Source: Leptospira kemamanensis
GTDB taxonomy: Bacteria; Spirochaetota; Leptospiria; Leptospirales; Leptospiraceae
NCBI RefSeq assembly: GCF_004769665.1
Contig: NZ_RQGG01000007.1
Span: forward strand, 1 to 64,000
Direction: 5' to 3'
DNA: 64,000 bases
Every line of letters begins with the position of its first letter. Position 1 is the stretch's first letter. The notes beneath the pieces were generated by a model. That model ran no database searches. It saw only the letters and a program-made list of their open reading frames with translations, and was not told where the DNA came from. Both the position numbers and the translations under genes were made by a program. Of this stretch, positions 25,598-33,726 are shown in pieces.

Positions 25598-26456
25598 GTA
25601 GTTTTACTTTCCAGTCGTCTAAAAATATTTTTAAATCCAATTTGGATTGGATCTTAGGAATCGTTTCCCATTGGGGAGAAGGAATGGGAGAAGTTGGAAA
25701 TCGTAAATGGAAAAAACGAAGTGATTTTTTAAGATCGTGTCTCATGGTTTCTGTTAGGCGAAGTGAGTTCAATTGGTTACAAAGTTCTGGCCAAATTTGA
25801 GTCTCAAATGGATCTTCTTTCACCCAAGGAAGTGGAGTCATCCATTCTTCATACAATGGATCCAAAATGGATTCCATCATTTGTTTCACTTGGTCTTCCT
25901 TGCAAAACGTTCCTTCTAAATAATCAGAGATTTGTTTGCCGATAGCAATGTTTTCCAGTGGGAAGTAAAGAGAAGCCGCTTCAAAAAATCCCGAACCTTC
26001 CATATCCACAAGAGATACCGATTCCCATTCTTCTTTTGTCAACACTTGGAAACGATTTTCATTTTGTTGTTTTGCTATGGGTTTGTCGAAGGTAGTGAGA
26101 CTTGTTTCTTTTGGAAAAGAAGAAGATACAATGCGTTCTGGATAAAAATCTTTATCTGTGGCGTAGTCTTTGATTTTATGCACCCAAAAAAAATCACCTA
26201 TCTTTCCAAGAGTTTCTTTCGCACCAGCAATTCCTAAATTCCAAACCTTCGTTTGGTTTCTTTCGTCCTTGGATAGCAGACTTACAAATTCAGAAACGGC
26301 AAGAGCCATTGCCATTTTTCCAGTACCTGAGATGATGATGGATGTGGATTCGTTTCGGTAGATCCGAAATTTGCCAGAATGGGAGAGGGGAGTCACCTTT
26401 GTTTTTTGGATCCAAGGTTTTGCTTCGGAAAGCAGGGCAAAAAACAATGCTGGCAT
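25590..26456 (-). CDS. MTA/SAH-nucleosidase-like phosphorylase superfamily protein
   Basis: 288 residues. The N-terminal part has the PNP/UDP phosphorylase fold: FFALLSEAKPW carries the Glu expected near residue 11, SIIISGTGKMAMALAV is the phosphate/ribose loop, VDMEGSGFFEAA holds the Met-Glu ribose pair, and GKQISDYLEG has the catalytic Asp. This combination is typical of MTA/SAH/5'-deoxyadenosine nucleosidases. The last 80 or so residues form an unrecognised helical tail. It overlaps the radical SAM gene by 8 bases; 5'-deoxyadenosine, a by-product of radical SAM chemistry, is an attractive substrate. It is divergent from the peroxidase gene. Confidence 0.7.
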   Translation of the reverse strand: MPALFFALLSEAKPWIQKTKVTPLSHSGKFRIYRNESTSIIISGTGKMAMALAVSEFVSLLSKDERNQTKVWNLGIAGAKETLGKIGDFFWVHKIKDYATDKDFYPERIVSSSFPKETSLTTFDKPIAKQQNENRFQVLTKEEWESVSLVDMEGSGFFEAASLYFPLENIAIGKQISDYLEGTFCKEDQVKQMMESILDPLYEEWMTPLPWVKEDPFETQIWPELCNQLNSLRLTETMRHDLKKSLRFFHLRFPTSPIPSPQWETIPKIQSKLDLKIFLDDWKVKLHV

Positions 26457-26483
26457 AGTCTAAACATCCAAGAGGGGGGTCCT

Positions 26484-27026
26484 ATGCAAAGAAAAGTTTT
26501 GTTTGCTATTTTACTATTGATAGGGTTTAGTCTGTATGCTGGAGGAAAAAAAATGTCATTTCATAATCTAAAATCCGTTACCATCCAAGGGAAGGAAATT
26601 TCTTTGGGAGAATACAAAGGACATCCAGTCCTTGTTGTGAATGTTGCATCTAAATGTGGTTATACGCCACAATACGAAGGATTGGAAAAACTCCACATGG
26701 CTTACAAAGACAAAGGTTTAAAAGTGATTGGTTTTCCTTCCAATGATTTTGGTGGGCAAGAACCAGGAACTGAAACTCAAATTGCAGAGTTTTGTAAACT
26801 CAATTATGGTGTGAGTTTTGATTTGATGAAAAAAGTAAAAGTTTTGGGAAATGAGAAGGATCCTGTTTACCAATTTTTGACAGAAAATGCCAAAGAAAAA
26901 GGGGATGTCAAATGGAACTTTGAAAAATTCCTAATTGATAAAAATGGGAATGTAGTAAACCGATTTCCTTCGGCTACAAAACCAGAAAGTGTCGAACTGA
27001 AAACAGCGATTGAAAACTTATTATAA
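26484..27026 (+). CDS. Glutathione peroxidase family protein (Cys type), exported
   Basis: 180 residues from the ATG at 26484, which has a strong AGAGGGGGG ribosome site; the longer frame from 26379 lacks one. A signal peptide is present (MQRKVLFAILLLIGFSLYAG). The active-site motif is NVASKCGYTPQY with the peroxidatic Cys, followed by GFPSNDFGGQEPGTE and the Trp in WNFEKFLID. A second Cys in AEFCKLNYGVSF could act as resolving Cys, making it thioredoxin-dependent, as most bacterial Cys-GPx are. It should reduce peroxides in the periplasm. The ChaN-like gene starts inside its 3' end. Confidence 0.9.
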   Translation: MQRKVLFAILLLIGFSLYAGGKKMSFHNLKSVTIQGKEISLGEYKGHPVLVVNVASKCGYTPQYEGLEKLHMAYKDKGLKVIGFPSNDFGGQEPGTETQIAEFCKLNYGVSFDLMKKVKVLGNEKDPVYQFLTENAKEKGDVKWNFEKFLIDKNGNVVNRFPSATKPESVELKTAIENLL

Positions 27027-27882
27027 ATTTACATTTTATATTTCAGTTTTCCTCATTGGATATGGATTGTTTGGACAAGATAGTCCAAACACAGTACAAA
27101 TTGTACAATCAAAAACATCAGAAATTGTAACAGTAGATGTGATCCTAAAGGAAATACAATCATATGATGTCATTGTCTTTGGAGAAGAACACGATAATGA
27201 CGACTTACACAGGTTTTATGAAACTCTTTTCCAGAAAATTGTTTTGATGCAATGCGCAAGTTTGTCTCTCGAGATGTTGGAAAAAGACCAACAATCCATC
27301 GTAGATGAATACCTGACTGGAACCATTTCGGAATCTCAATTTTTAACTTCGATTCCTCATTGGAAGAATTTCAAAACTGATTATTTGCCATTGGTACGCA
27401 TTGCCAAAGAGAATGTTTGTCCAGTGGTTGCGGCAAATCCTCCCAGACGATATGTGAATTTAATTGCAAAAAAAGGCAAATTGGCCTATCGTGATTTTTC
27501 CAAATCAGCATTGGCAACTCTACCACAAGCATACACATTAGAAAAATACCTCACTTCCGAATACAAACAGAGGTTAGCTCTTCTCTTTGGTGGTTCGGAA
27601 CATAACGCAACGCACAAAATCAATGTAGATTTTATGATCTTAGGACAAGCCGCTTGGGACCAAGGAATGGCAGAAGCCATTTCCAACGAAATCCATAGAT
27701 CTGGCCGAAAATTGGTGCATTTGAACGGACGTTTTCACTCCGATCGAAATGGGGGAGTTGTGACTCGTTTGCGGGAAATGGGCCATTCTGTCCTTGTTCT
27801 CTCTGGTTTTCCAAAAGGAAGGGAAGAGAATGCGGATTTTGTGAAAATCGCTGATTTTGTAATTTTAACAAACGTCCGATAA
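27010..27882 (+). CDS. ChaN/Tiki-family putative metallo- or haem-binding protein
   Basis: 290 residues from a TTG start (27010) that overlaps the peroxidase gene by 17 bases; no other start precedes the signal peptide (FTFYISVFLIGYGLFGQ). The family motif FGEEHDNDDLHRFY (about 55-68) and SLEMLEKDQQ are typical of ChaN, an iron-regulated haem-binding lipoprotein superfamily related to Tiki/TraB proteases. LVHLNGRFHSD near the C terminus has a conserved His. It probably acts in the periplasm; whether it binds haem or hydrolyses peptides is open. Its place next to a peroxidase suggests oxidative or haem stress. Confidence 0.75.
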   Translation: MKTYYKFTFYISVFLIGYGLFGQDSPNTVQIVQSKTSEIVTVDVILKEIQSYDVIVFGEEHDNDDLHRFYETLFQKIVLMQCASLSLEMLEKDQQSIVDEYLTGTISESQFLTSIPHWKNFKTDYLPLVRIAKENVCPVVAANPPRRYVNLIAKKGKLAYRDFSKSALATLPQAYTLEKYLTSEYKQRLALLFGGSEHNATHKINVDFMILGQAAWDQGMAEAISNEIHRSGRKLVHLNGRFHSDRNGGVVTRLREMGHSVLVLSGFPKGREENADFVKIADFVILTNVR

Positions 27883-27897
27883 GATTAGGGAGAACCT

Positions 27898-30501
27898 ATG
27901 TCGGCACCTTCTCCCAAATACCTTTGTCCCCATTGCCAAAAAGCATCTCGTTTGCCAGAACCAACTCCAAAAGAAGGAAAGTTCCAGCTAACGTGCGCTC
28001 ATTGTGCAGAAAAGGTGGTCTTAAATTTTGTCGACTATCAGTTTGAAATTGTACAAATCCTTTCGAATCCCAAAGTAGAAGAAAAACAATCGTTTCAAAG
28101 TTTTAAAATTCCTGTTCCCAGTATCTCCGATTCGATCAAAGATTCTTTTTCAACGAAGTCTAGGAGTGAAAAATCAAAACCCTTTTTTGAAAAGCGAGTG
28201 GTTTGGGAAAAAGAACCGAAAAAAGAAACTCCGAAGTTCAATGCCAATCCGATGCGATTGAGCCGAAGAATCTCCAATTCTAAAAAAAATCCTTCTTCGT
28301 TTTCTTACTTACGTGTCGCCTTTACCATCACATCGATTGTATTGTTTTTATTCATTATTAGTTTTTCCTATTTTGTTGCAGGAGTTCTTGCCACAAAAAA
28401 GGAAGTGCCTGTTTATTTGGAAACTTTGTCAAAAAATATTCCAACCAAAATTCTTGATCGTAACGGACAAGTGGTGAGTGAAATTTTCCAGAAAAGAACA
28501 TCCACCTTACGCCTGCAAGACTATCCAGAAGATATGATCTCTATTTTATTGAATATAGAAGATCAAAAGTTTTTTTTCCACGGTGGGATTGATTATTCAG
28601 CCATTTTTCGCGCCTTTTTCAAAAACATAGTGAATTTGAGTTATAAACAAGGTGCCTCAACGATCACACAACAGTTAGCGCGGATCATATTGGATGATAG
28701 ACGAAAAAGTCTAAATCGTAAATGGAGAGAAGCACAACTTGCTTTTGCATTAGAATCTGTATTAACCAAAGAACAAATCCTCGAAACCTATATGAATCAT
28801 GTTTATTTGGGACATGGTGCCTTTGGTTTTGGAGAAGGGATCAAATTTTATTTTCAAAAAAATCCGATGGAGCTCTCAAAAGAAGAGATGGTATTACTTG
28901 CTTCTTTGCCATCGGCTCCTAACAAATATTCTCCATTAAAAAACCCGGAAGATTCTTATACCCGTGTGCGTGCTATTTTAAATATGTTTCGCAATCGTGG
29001 CATATATCCCAATTTGGATCGTGATAAGTTTGTCAGTTTGTATCATAATTTGTCCACAAGATCACCTAACGAAACTGTATTTGGATCAAGGCACGACATC
29101 GCACCTTATGTGACGGAACATGTGAGGGCAGTTTTATCTTCCTTAGAAGGGGAAAAAAATATCTATGAAAGTGGTGGTTATACAGTAGAAACCACACTTG
29201 ATCGGAATGCACAAGAAGTGATTGGTCCGATTGTCCGAGATTATCTTTCTAAAAACAAACGTTCAGGCAAAATTCAAAAGAAACGAGTGCGTTTGAAAGC
29301 AGAATCTCCTTTGGACCTTGCGTTTCGACAAAAGATGGAAGAAGTTTCTCTTCTCAATGAAATGGTTTGGAATCCAGACCAACTGGAAGGAGACAAAGAC
29401 CAATCTGTGATCCAAGCGGCAATTGTTGGAATCCAACCAAACACGGGTCAGGTTTTATTTTTACATGGCGGGGATGAATTTAATTCCTTAAATCAATTCA
29501 ACCGTGCCACTCAAATGAAAAGGCAAACGGGTAGTTCCATTAAAGCAGTGTTATATGCTTCCGCTATTGATTCTGGATCGATTCACGCAGGTATGCGAAT
29601 CCTAGATGCACCTTTGTATTACCGCGGAGGTGGTGGAAAAGAATGGGCTCCAGAAAATTTGGGAGGCAGTTTTGACGGTGAAATTTCCCTTCGCACAGCA
29701 CTGGTAAAATCTAAAAACACCGCGGCCGTACAAGTCGCAGAACGCCTGGGAAGTTCTGGAATCGAAAAGTATTTTACTAAATTCTTCTTTCCAAATGAAG
29801 CGGAGAAAAAAAATCGATACCGTGGAGATCTTTCCTTAGCACTCGGAACATTGGAAATTTCTCCGCTCGAGATGGCATCTGCGTTTACAAGTTTTGTAAA
29901 CCAAGGGAACATCAAACGACCTTACCTCATCCAAAGGATTAAAAATGCTAAAGGGATTGTTCTCTATGAAGTTGGTGCGAGTGATGAGTTCAAATTAAAA
30001 TTACCTGAAGAACGCCAAGTGATCCGTCCTGATACAGCGGAAGTAATGATTTCCTTATTACGAGATAGTGGTCGGGCAAGTGGAGTCAGAAACGGTGGTT
30101 ATGCGGGTGATCTCATCGGTAAAACAGGAACAACCAATGATTATAAAGATGCATGGTTTGTTGGTGCAAGGCCAGATATTTCTCTTGCTGTTTGGATAGG
30201 ATATGACAATCCAAAATTTGGAATGGGTACAAGTGGACTTGGGGGAGCACTTGCTGCACCTCTTTGGGGAGAGATCCTTGCCACCATCGATAAAAAAAGT
30301 ATTCTTCCTAAAACACAATTTAGTTTACCAGTGTATGCGAAACCTTATAAGATTTGTACCTTAACTGGGAAACAAGCTTCTCCATCTTGTCCGAGTACGC
30401 AAGAATTGTATTTATCTGATTATCCTCCCGAAGGACCTTGCACAGAAGATCACAAATCGAATGCTTCGGATCATAAAGATTTGATGAAAGGATTGTATTA
30501 A
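27898..30501 (+). CDS. Penicillin-binding protein 1A-type with N-terminal zinc ribbon
   Basis: 867 residues. It begins with a cytoplasmic zinc-ribbon-like segment (CPHC at about 10-13 and CAHC at about 33-36), then a basic linker and a membrane helix (about 140-165). The transglycosylase GT51 domain has EDQKFFFHGGIDY and QGASTITQQLAR. The transpeptidase has SSIK (SxxK), SKN and KTGTTNDYKDAWF. It polymerises and cross-links peptidoglycan. AGGGAG precedes the ATG. The C-terminal tail has Cys pairs (YKICTLTGKQASPSC). It is followed directly by a TPR-like exported protein gene. Confidence 0.92.
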   Translation: MSAPSPKYLCPHCQKASRLPEPTPKEGKFQLTCAHCAEKVVLNFVDYQFEIVQILSNPKVEEKQSFQSFKIPVPSISDSIKDSFSTKSRSEKSKPFFEKRVVWEKEPKKETPKFNANPMRLSRRISNSKKNPSSFSYLRVAFTITSIVLFLFIISFSYFVAGVLATKKEVPVYLETLSKNIPTKILDRNGQVVSEIFQKRTSTLRLQDYPEDMISILLNIEDQKFFFHGGIDYSAIFRAFFKNIVNLSYKQGASTITQQLARIILDDRRKSLNRKWREAQLAFALESVLTKEQILETYMNHVYLGHGAFGFGEGIKFYFQKNPMELSKEEMVLLASLPSAPNKYSPLKNPEDSYTRVRAILNMFRNRGIYPNLDRDKFVSLYHNLSTRSPNETVFGSRHDIAPYVTEHVRAVLSSLEGEKNIYESGGYTVETTLDRNAQEVIGPIVRDYLSKNKRSGKIQKKRVRLKAESPLDLAFRQKMEEVSLLNEMVWNPDQLEGDKDQSVIQAAIVGIQPNTGQVLFLHGGDEFNSLNQFNRATQMKRQTGSSIKAVLYASAIDSGSIHAGMRILDAPLYYRGGGGKEWAPENLGGSFDGEISLRTALVKSKNTAAVQVAERLGSSGIEKYFTKFFFPNEAEKKNRYRGDLSLALGTLEISPLEMASAFTSFVNQGNIKRPYLIQRIKNAKGIVLYEVGASDEFKLKLPEERQVIRPDTAEVMISLLRDSGRASGVRNGGYAGDLIGKTGTTNDYKDAWFVGARPDISLAVWIGYDNPKFGMGTSGLGGALAAPLWGEILATIDKKSILPKTQFSLPVYAKPYKICTLTGKQASPSCPSTQELYLSDYPPEGPCTEDHKSNASDHKDLMKGLY

Positions 30502-31491
30502 TTGAATTTTTTGAATCGGATCAGTTTCACAAATCTTTGTATAACCTTGTTTGTTTGTAGTGTAGTCTTACAAGCAAATTGGTTTCCATTGCAAGCGAGT
30601 GGTTATTATGAAGAAGCTTATGAAATGGAACAAACGAATACTCTTTTTGCTATTCCTTTGTATGAAAAAGCACTGAGCCAAAAACCAACGGGTAAATTGC
30701 AGAAAGCAGTTGTTTCTCGTTTGTTTTTTTTATATAAAAAACATTCCAAATTATTAGATGCTTTGTTTTTAGGAAGTCGTTATCCTTCTCTGATTCCTTC
30801 CAAAGATCGGTCTTGGATTTGGAACCAACTCACTGAAATTTACAAACCGATTTCGTTATCAGATCTGTCTTCTACCTATGTTTTAGCATCCAAAACAAAT
30901 GTGGAAAATCTAAGTGAACTGAAGGAACATCTCAAACAACAAAATCTTCCCAAGTTATATGAATTTGCATCGATACTTTTACTGAAACGGAAACAATATA
31001 AAGTGATTTTATCTTTATATGAGGAAAATCCCGACATGTTCCTCACTCCTTTGTTTGTAGGGATCTCTGAATTCAAAATAGGAACAGAACAAGGGAAAGA
31101 ATTTTTAAAACAAGTATTATCAAATTCGGAGAAAGAACGTTCCGATCAAGAGAAGTCTGATATTTTGTATCTAATGGGTGTACATTATCGCCAATCCAAT
31201 GAACACGAGTTATCTGCTCGTTATTTTAGAATGAGTGGTAGCTTTTTTGCAAAAACCAGAGCTGAATTGGAAGCAAGTAAATCTTTAGTGTTACAAGGAA
31301 AAACAAAAGAGATGTGTTCTACGTTTAAATTTTCATCATCACCTTTTGATGAGATTGAAACTATTTTGTTTTACCATTGTTCTCCAAGTGGGGCACAAAA
31401 TTTAAGATCAATTTTGCCGAGTATACGCATTCTATCGGAAAGGGAAGGGAATGAATTTTTACAAGTTTTGTTTCCGAAGGAAGAACTATGA
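30502..31491 (+). CDS. Exported TPR-like protein, function unknown
   Basis: 329 residues from a TTG directly abutting the PBP stop (TAA TTG). A hydrophobic leader (about 8-32) is followed by helical repeats of TPR type, for example AIPLYEKALSQKP and ILYLMGVHYRQSNEHELSARYFRMSGSF. TPR arrays bind proteins. Placed directly after a peptidoglycan synthase and exported, it may help build or position the wall machinery, but that is inference. The stop overlaps the next gene by 4 bases. Confidence 0.65.
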   Translation: MNFLNRISFTNLCITLFVCSVVLQANWFPLQASGYYEEAYEMEQTNTLFAIPLYEKALSQKPTGKLQKAVVSRLFFLYKKHSKLLDALFLGSRYPSLIPSKDRSWIWNQLTEIYKPISLSDLSSTYVLASKTNVENLSELKEHLKQQNLPKLYEFASILLLKRKQYKVILSLYEENPDMFLTPLFVGISEFKIGTEQGKEFLKQVLSNSEKERSDQEKSDILYLMGVHYRQSNEHELSARYFRMSGSFFAKTRAELEASKSLVLQGKTKEMCSTFKFSSSPFDEIETILFYHCSPSGAQNLRSILPSIRILSEREGNEFLQVLFPKEEL

Positions 31492-31958
31492 CCCAATTGA
31501 AACAGAAATTACGACTACTAGGAATCATCTTATCCCTTCTTTTGACAACCTTCCCTCTATTCTCCAATTTTCTTGTCACACCTGAAGAAAATCTAAAATT
31601 AGAGTTCCAAACAAATGTTAGGAGTATTTTACGTTTTTGTAAACAAAATCCTATCCAAGTGTATGGAAGAAATCCTATCAACTCATTGTCTACATGTGTT
31701 TCTGTTTTAGAAGGGGAAGTGGCAATGGAATCTTTTTTCCCTGAGGAGACTGATGAGTTAACAGAAACGCAGTGGTCTTTTTACGATTCCCTGGGGAAAC
31801 AAATTTTCCCGACAGTCATTTGGAATGGAATGGATTCGATGGTCTTTGTATCCTTTGTGCGTTCCAAACGAGGTCAATTTGGAGTGCAGTTGCAAAGGAA
31901 AAAAGACGGAGCATATTATTTTTACCGAACCAAACTTACGAATTGGGTGGTATTGTAG
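31488..31958 (+). CDS. Small exported protein, function unknown
   Basis: 156 residues. A basic start (MTQLKQKLR) and a hydrophobic stretch ending near PLFSN suggest a signal peptide. The rest is a small beta-rich domain with two cysteines (RFCKQNP and STCVSV) about 23 residues apart, which may form a disulfide. No family is recognised. It overlaps the TPR-like gene by 4 bases and ends the PBP operon. A fragment of the repeat found near the tRNA genes starts 4 bases after its stop. Confidence 0.6.
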   Translation: MTQLKQKLRLLGIILSLLLTTFPLFSNFLVTPEENLKLEFQTNVRSILRFCKQNPIQVYGRNPINSLSTCVSVLEGEVAMESFFPEETDELTETQWSFYDSLGKQIFPTVIWNGMDSMVFVSFVRSKRGQFGVQLQRKKDGAYYFYRTKLTNWVVL

Positions 31959-31961
31959 GGT

Positions 31962-32030
31962 AGCTTTTTACGAAAGCTTCGCGGGGTCTTAGTCGCAGGC
32001 GAACTCGTTTAGTCGATTCCTTCCGTCATT
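31962..32030. repeat. Partial dispersed copy of the tRNA-adjacent repeat
   Basis: Bases 31962-31992 are identical over 31 bases to 33104-33134 in tandem copy A, and contain the small hairpin AGCTTT-TTACG-AAAGCT. Beyond that the match decays: TCGATTCCTTCC here corresponds to TTCGAATCCTTC in the full copies. None of the other hairpins of the full unit is present. The rest of the gap to about 32217 is AT-rich and holds only short imperfect inverted repeats (for example TCATTC/GAATGA near 32043-32058); I see no gene in it. Confidence 0.7.
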
Positions 32031-32217
32031 TAAATCTCAAATTCATTCTAACGAATGATCCAAACAAAAAAAGTTTTCAAAAACCGTTCTTTCTGTTCCA
32101 AAAACCTTTCGATTCCGTTCAAAACGGTTGGAAGGAAAATTTGTATGGAAAAAGAATTCGATCCATATACTAATTTCTGAATATTTGTTCAGAAGTAAGA
32201 TGATGCAAAAGATAAGC

Positions 32218-32565
32218 ATGAAAAGTAGTCATAGTCAAATTAGAAAATTCGATCATCTGATGCTACCAAAGTCTCTTGGCGAAGTTTTATTGGTGGTGTT
32301 TTTAATCCTCAATTGCACGAATCAAAAAGAGTATTGTTTCTCTAGATTAAAAGAAGGGCCAGATATTCAGGGGATAAATTCAAATGGAGCTTGTTCTTTA
32401 TATCTGTATAATGATCAGGAGTTAATCGCAAAAAGGGAAAGAGAGGTGATTTCACATAGAGAAAATTCAATAGCAAACTCAATGCTGTTATTGTGCCTTC
32501 AGAATGCAATAGAAGAACGTAAATGTGAAAATAAATCCGAATATATCCCACACTTTGGTTATTAA
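32218..32565 (+). CDS. Small putative lipoprotein, function unknown
   Basis: About 115 residues from the ATG at 32218, or 101 from the ATG at 32260; the frame opens at 32128 but the extra residues are not signal-like. The hydrophobic segment LGEVLLVVFLILNC followed by TNQK is a good lipobox in either case. The mature part is short and charged, with four more cysteines (YCFS, GACS, LLCLQ, RKCEN). Another small cysteine-containing lipoprotein follows 47 bases on, and both end regions contain EERK-x(1-2)-C, so they may be divergent relatives. No function can be given. Confidence 0.5.
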   Translation: MKSSHSQIRKFDHLMLPKSLGEVLLVVFLILNCTNQKEYCFSRLKEGPDIQGINSNGACSLYLYNDQELIAKREREVISHRENSIANSMLLLCLQNAIEERKCENKSEYIPHFGY

Positions 32566-32612
32566 GATGGCCGTTGCTATTGATGAAAAGCATTAACTAT
32601 GTTATACGGATG

Positions 32613-32897
32613 ATGAAAAAAATAGCAATCTTACTGATTCTAATCAATTTTCAGTGCGCAGATAGCGAAAGGCAGAATTGTAGAGAAAATTTGGATTCGC
32701 TTGAATTTCAAAAAATTATGGCTCTAAGTTTACTAGAGCCAATTTCAAAAAATTCAGAGCAGGAAAACGAGAGTCGTAAAAACTTTGGTTTCTTAAACTT
32801 TGCATACACCCAAAACAAAGCAGAAGAGAGAAAAAAAATCTGCGATAATTCCATAATATTAGAAATTTTTGATCCTGAGGCAAATGATTTTGATTAA
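32613..32897 (+). CDS. Small putative lipoprotein, function unknown
   Basis: 94 residues from the ATG at 32613, chosen because it gives a textbook short leader MKKIAILLILINFQC; the frame opens 13 codons earlier. The mature protein is charged and helical, with cysteines in RQNCREN and KKICDN. It resembles the preceding small lipoprotein in size, leader and the EERKKIC segment. It ends 45 bases before the first tandem repeat near the tRNA genes. The function is unknown. Confidence 0.5.
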   Translation: MKKIAILLILINFQCADSERQNCRENLDSLEFQKIMALSLLEPISKNSEQENESRKNFGFLNFAYTQNKAEERKKICDNSIILEIFDPEANDFD

Positions 32898-32942
32898 TTT
32901 TGATATCTGAAATCATGTCGCATATCGAATTGAAAAACCTGG

Positions 32943-33205
32943 TTTGGGCAGGGAACGGACAAGTAGGGAAGCTGTCCTGTTCGCCCACCACAACGCTTTC
33001 GCCATCCTGGCTTCGCTTGCTCGGGCCCGTCGTCGATCTTTTCCGCATCGTGCGGAAACTGCTCCTTCCCCCTTGTTTGTCTTACGACAAACAACTTCGC
33101 CTCAGCTTTTTACGAAAGCTTCGCGGGGTCTTAGACGATCTCCTCTATTCGAATCCTTCAGTTTGTTGTTAGTTGGGAATTTTGTTTCGTTGAATCGAAA
33201 CTTAG
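32943..33205. repeat. Structured tandem repeat next to tRNA-Tyr, copy A
   Basis: 263-base unit, clearly more GC-rich than its surroundings. It begins (plus sense) with TTTGGGCAGGGAA, identical to the reverse complement of the tRNA-Tyr 3' end. Hairpins seen: GGACA...TGTCC, TTTCCGCA-TCG-TGCGGAAA (33040-33058), TTGTTTGTC-TTAC-GACAAACAA (33073-33094) and AGCTTT-TTACG-AAAGCT (33104-33120). TTCGAATCCTTC at 33148-33159 is the complement of the tRNA-Tyr T arm. Open frames on both strands run through it but show no start signal or protein-like composition, so I treat it as non-coding. Confidence 0.85.
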
Positions 33206-33471
33206 TTTGGGCAGGGAACGGACAAGTTGGGAAGCTGTCCTGATTCGCCCACCCTTCACTCCGCCATCCTGGCTCCGTTCGCGCGGGCCCGTCACCGCTC
33301 GCTTTTCCGCATCCATGCGGAAACTTCTCCATCCCCCCTTGATTGTCTTCGACAATCAACTTCGCCTCAGCTTTTTACGAAAGCTTCGCGGGGTCGAAGT
33401 CGCTCGGGTTCTATTCGAATCCTTCAATTGTTTGTTAGTTGGGAGTTTACTTGTGGTGAAATACTTCTTAG
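33206..33471. repeat. Structured tandem repeat next to tRNA-Tyr, copy B
   Basis: 266-base unit, highly similar to copy A and directly followed by tRNA-Tyr. It shares CTTAGTTTGGGCAGGGAA at its left end with the tRNA-Tyr 3' region (18 bases). The hairpins are kept: TTTCCGCA-TCCA-TGCGGAAA (33304-33323), TTGATTGTC-TTC-GACAATCAA (33339-33359) and AGCTTT-TTACG-AAAGCT from 33369. The second differs from copy A by a paired T:A to A:T change. TTCGAATCCTTC at 33414-33425 complements the tRNA T arm. As tRNA-Tyr is read leftwards, both copies lie downstream of it. Confidence 0.85.
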
Positions 33472-33473
33472 TT

Positions 33474-33561
<88 letters not shown>

Positions 33562-33567
33562 GTTGCA

Positions 33568-33642
33568 TGGAGCCGCCTGAGGGATTTGAACCTCCGACCG
33601 GCTGTTTACAAAACAGCTGCTCTACCACTGAGCTAAGGCGGC
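33568..33642 (-). tRNA. tRNA-Thr (TGT)
   Basis: Minus strand. The acceptor stem is GCCGCCT with AGGCGGC, discriminator T, and CCA is encoded (33570-33568). The D arm is AGCTCAGTGGTAGAGC. The anticodon arm is GCTGT-TTTGTAA-ACAGC, anticodon TGT, and the T arm is GGAGG-TTCAAAT-CCCTC. It lies 12 bases upstream of tRNA-Tyr; a Thr-Tyr order also occurs in tRNA operons of other bacteria. Confidence 0.95.
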
Positions 33643-33726
33643 ATGCATATCCAATTTTTGTGAAAAGCTGTTAAGGTCAAATAAAAATTCTTTGAGTGGT
33701 GATGGATTCTTCCAGAATGACCCTAG

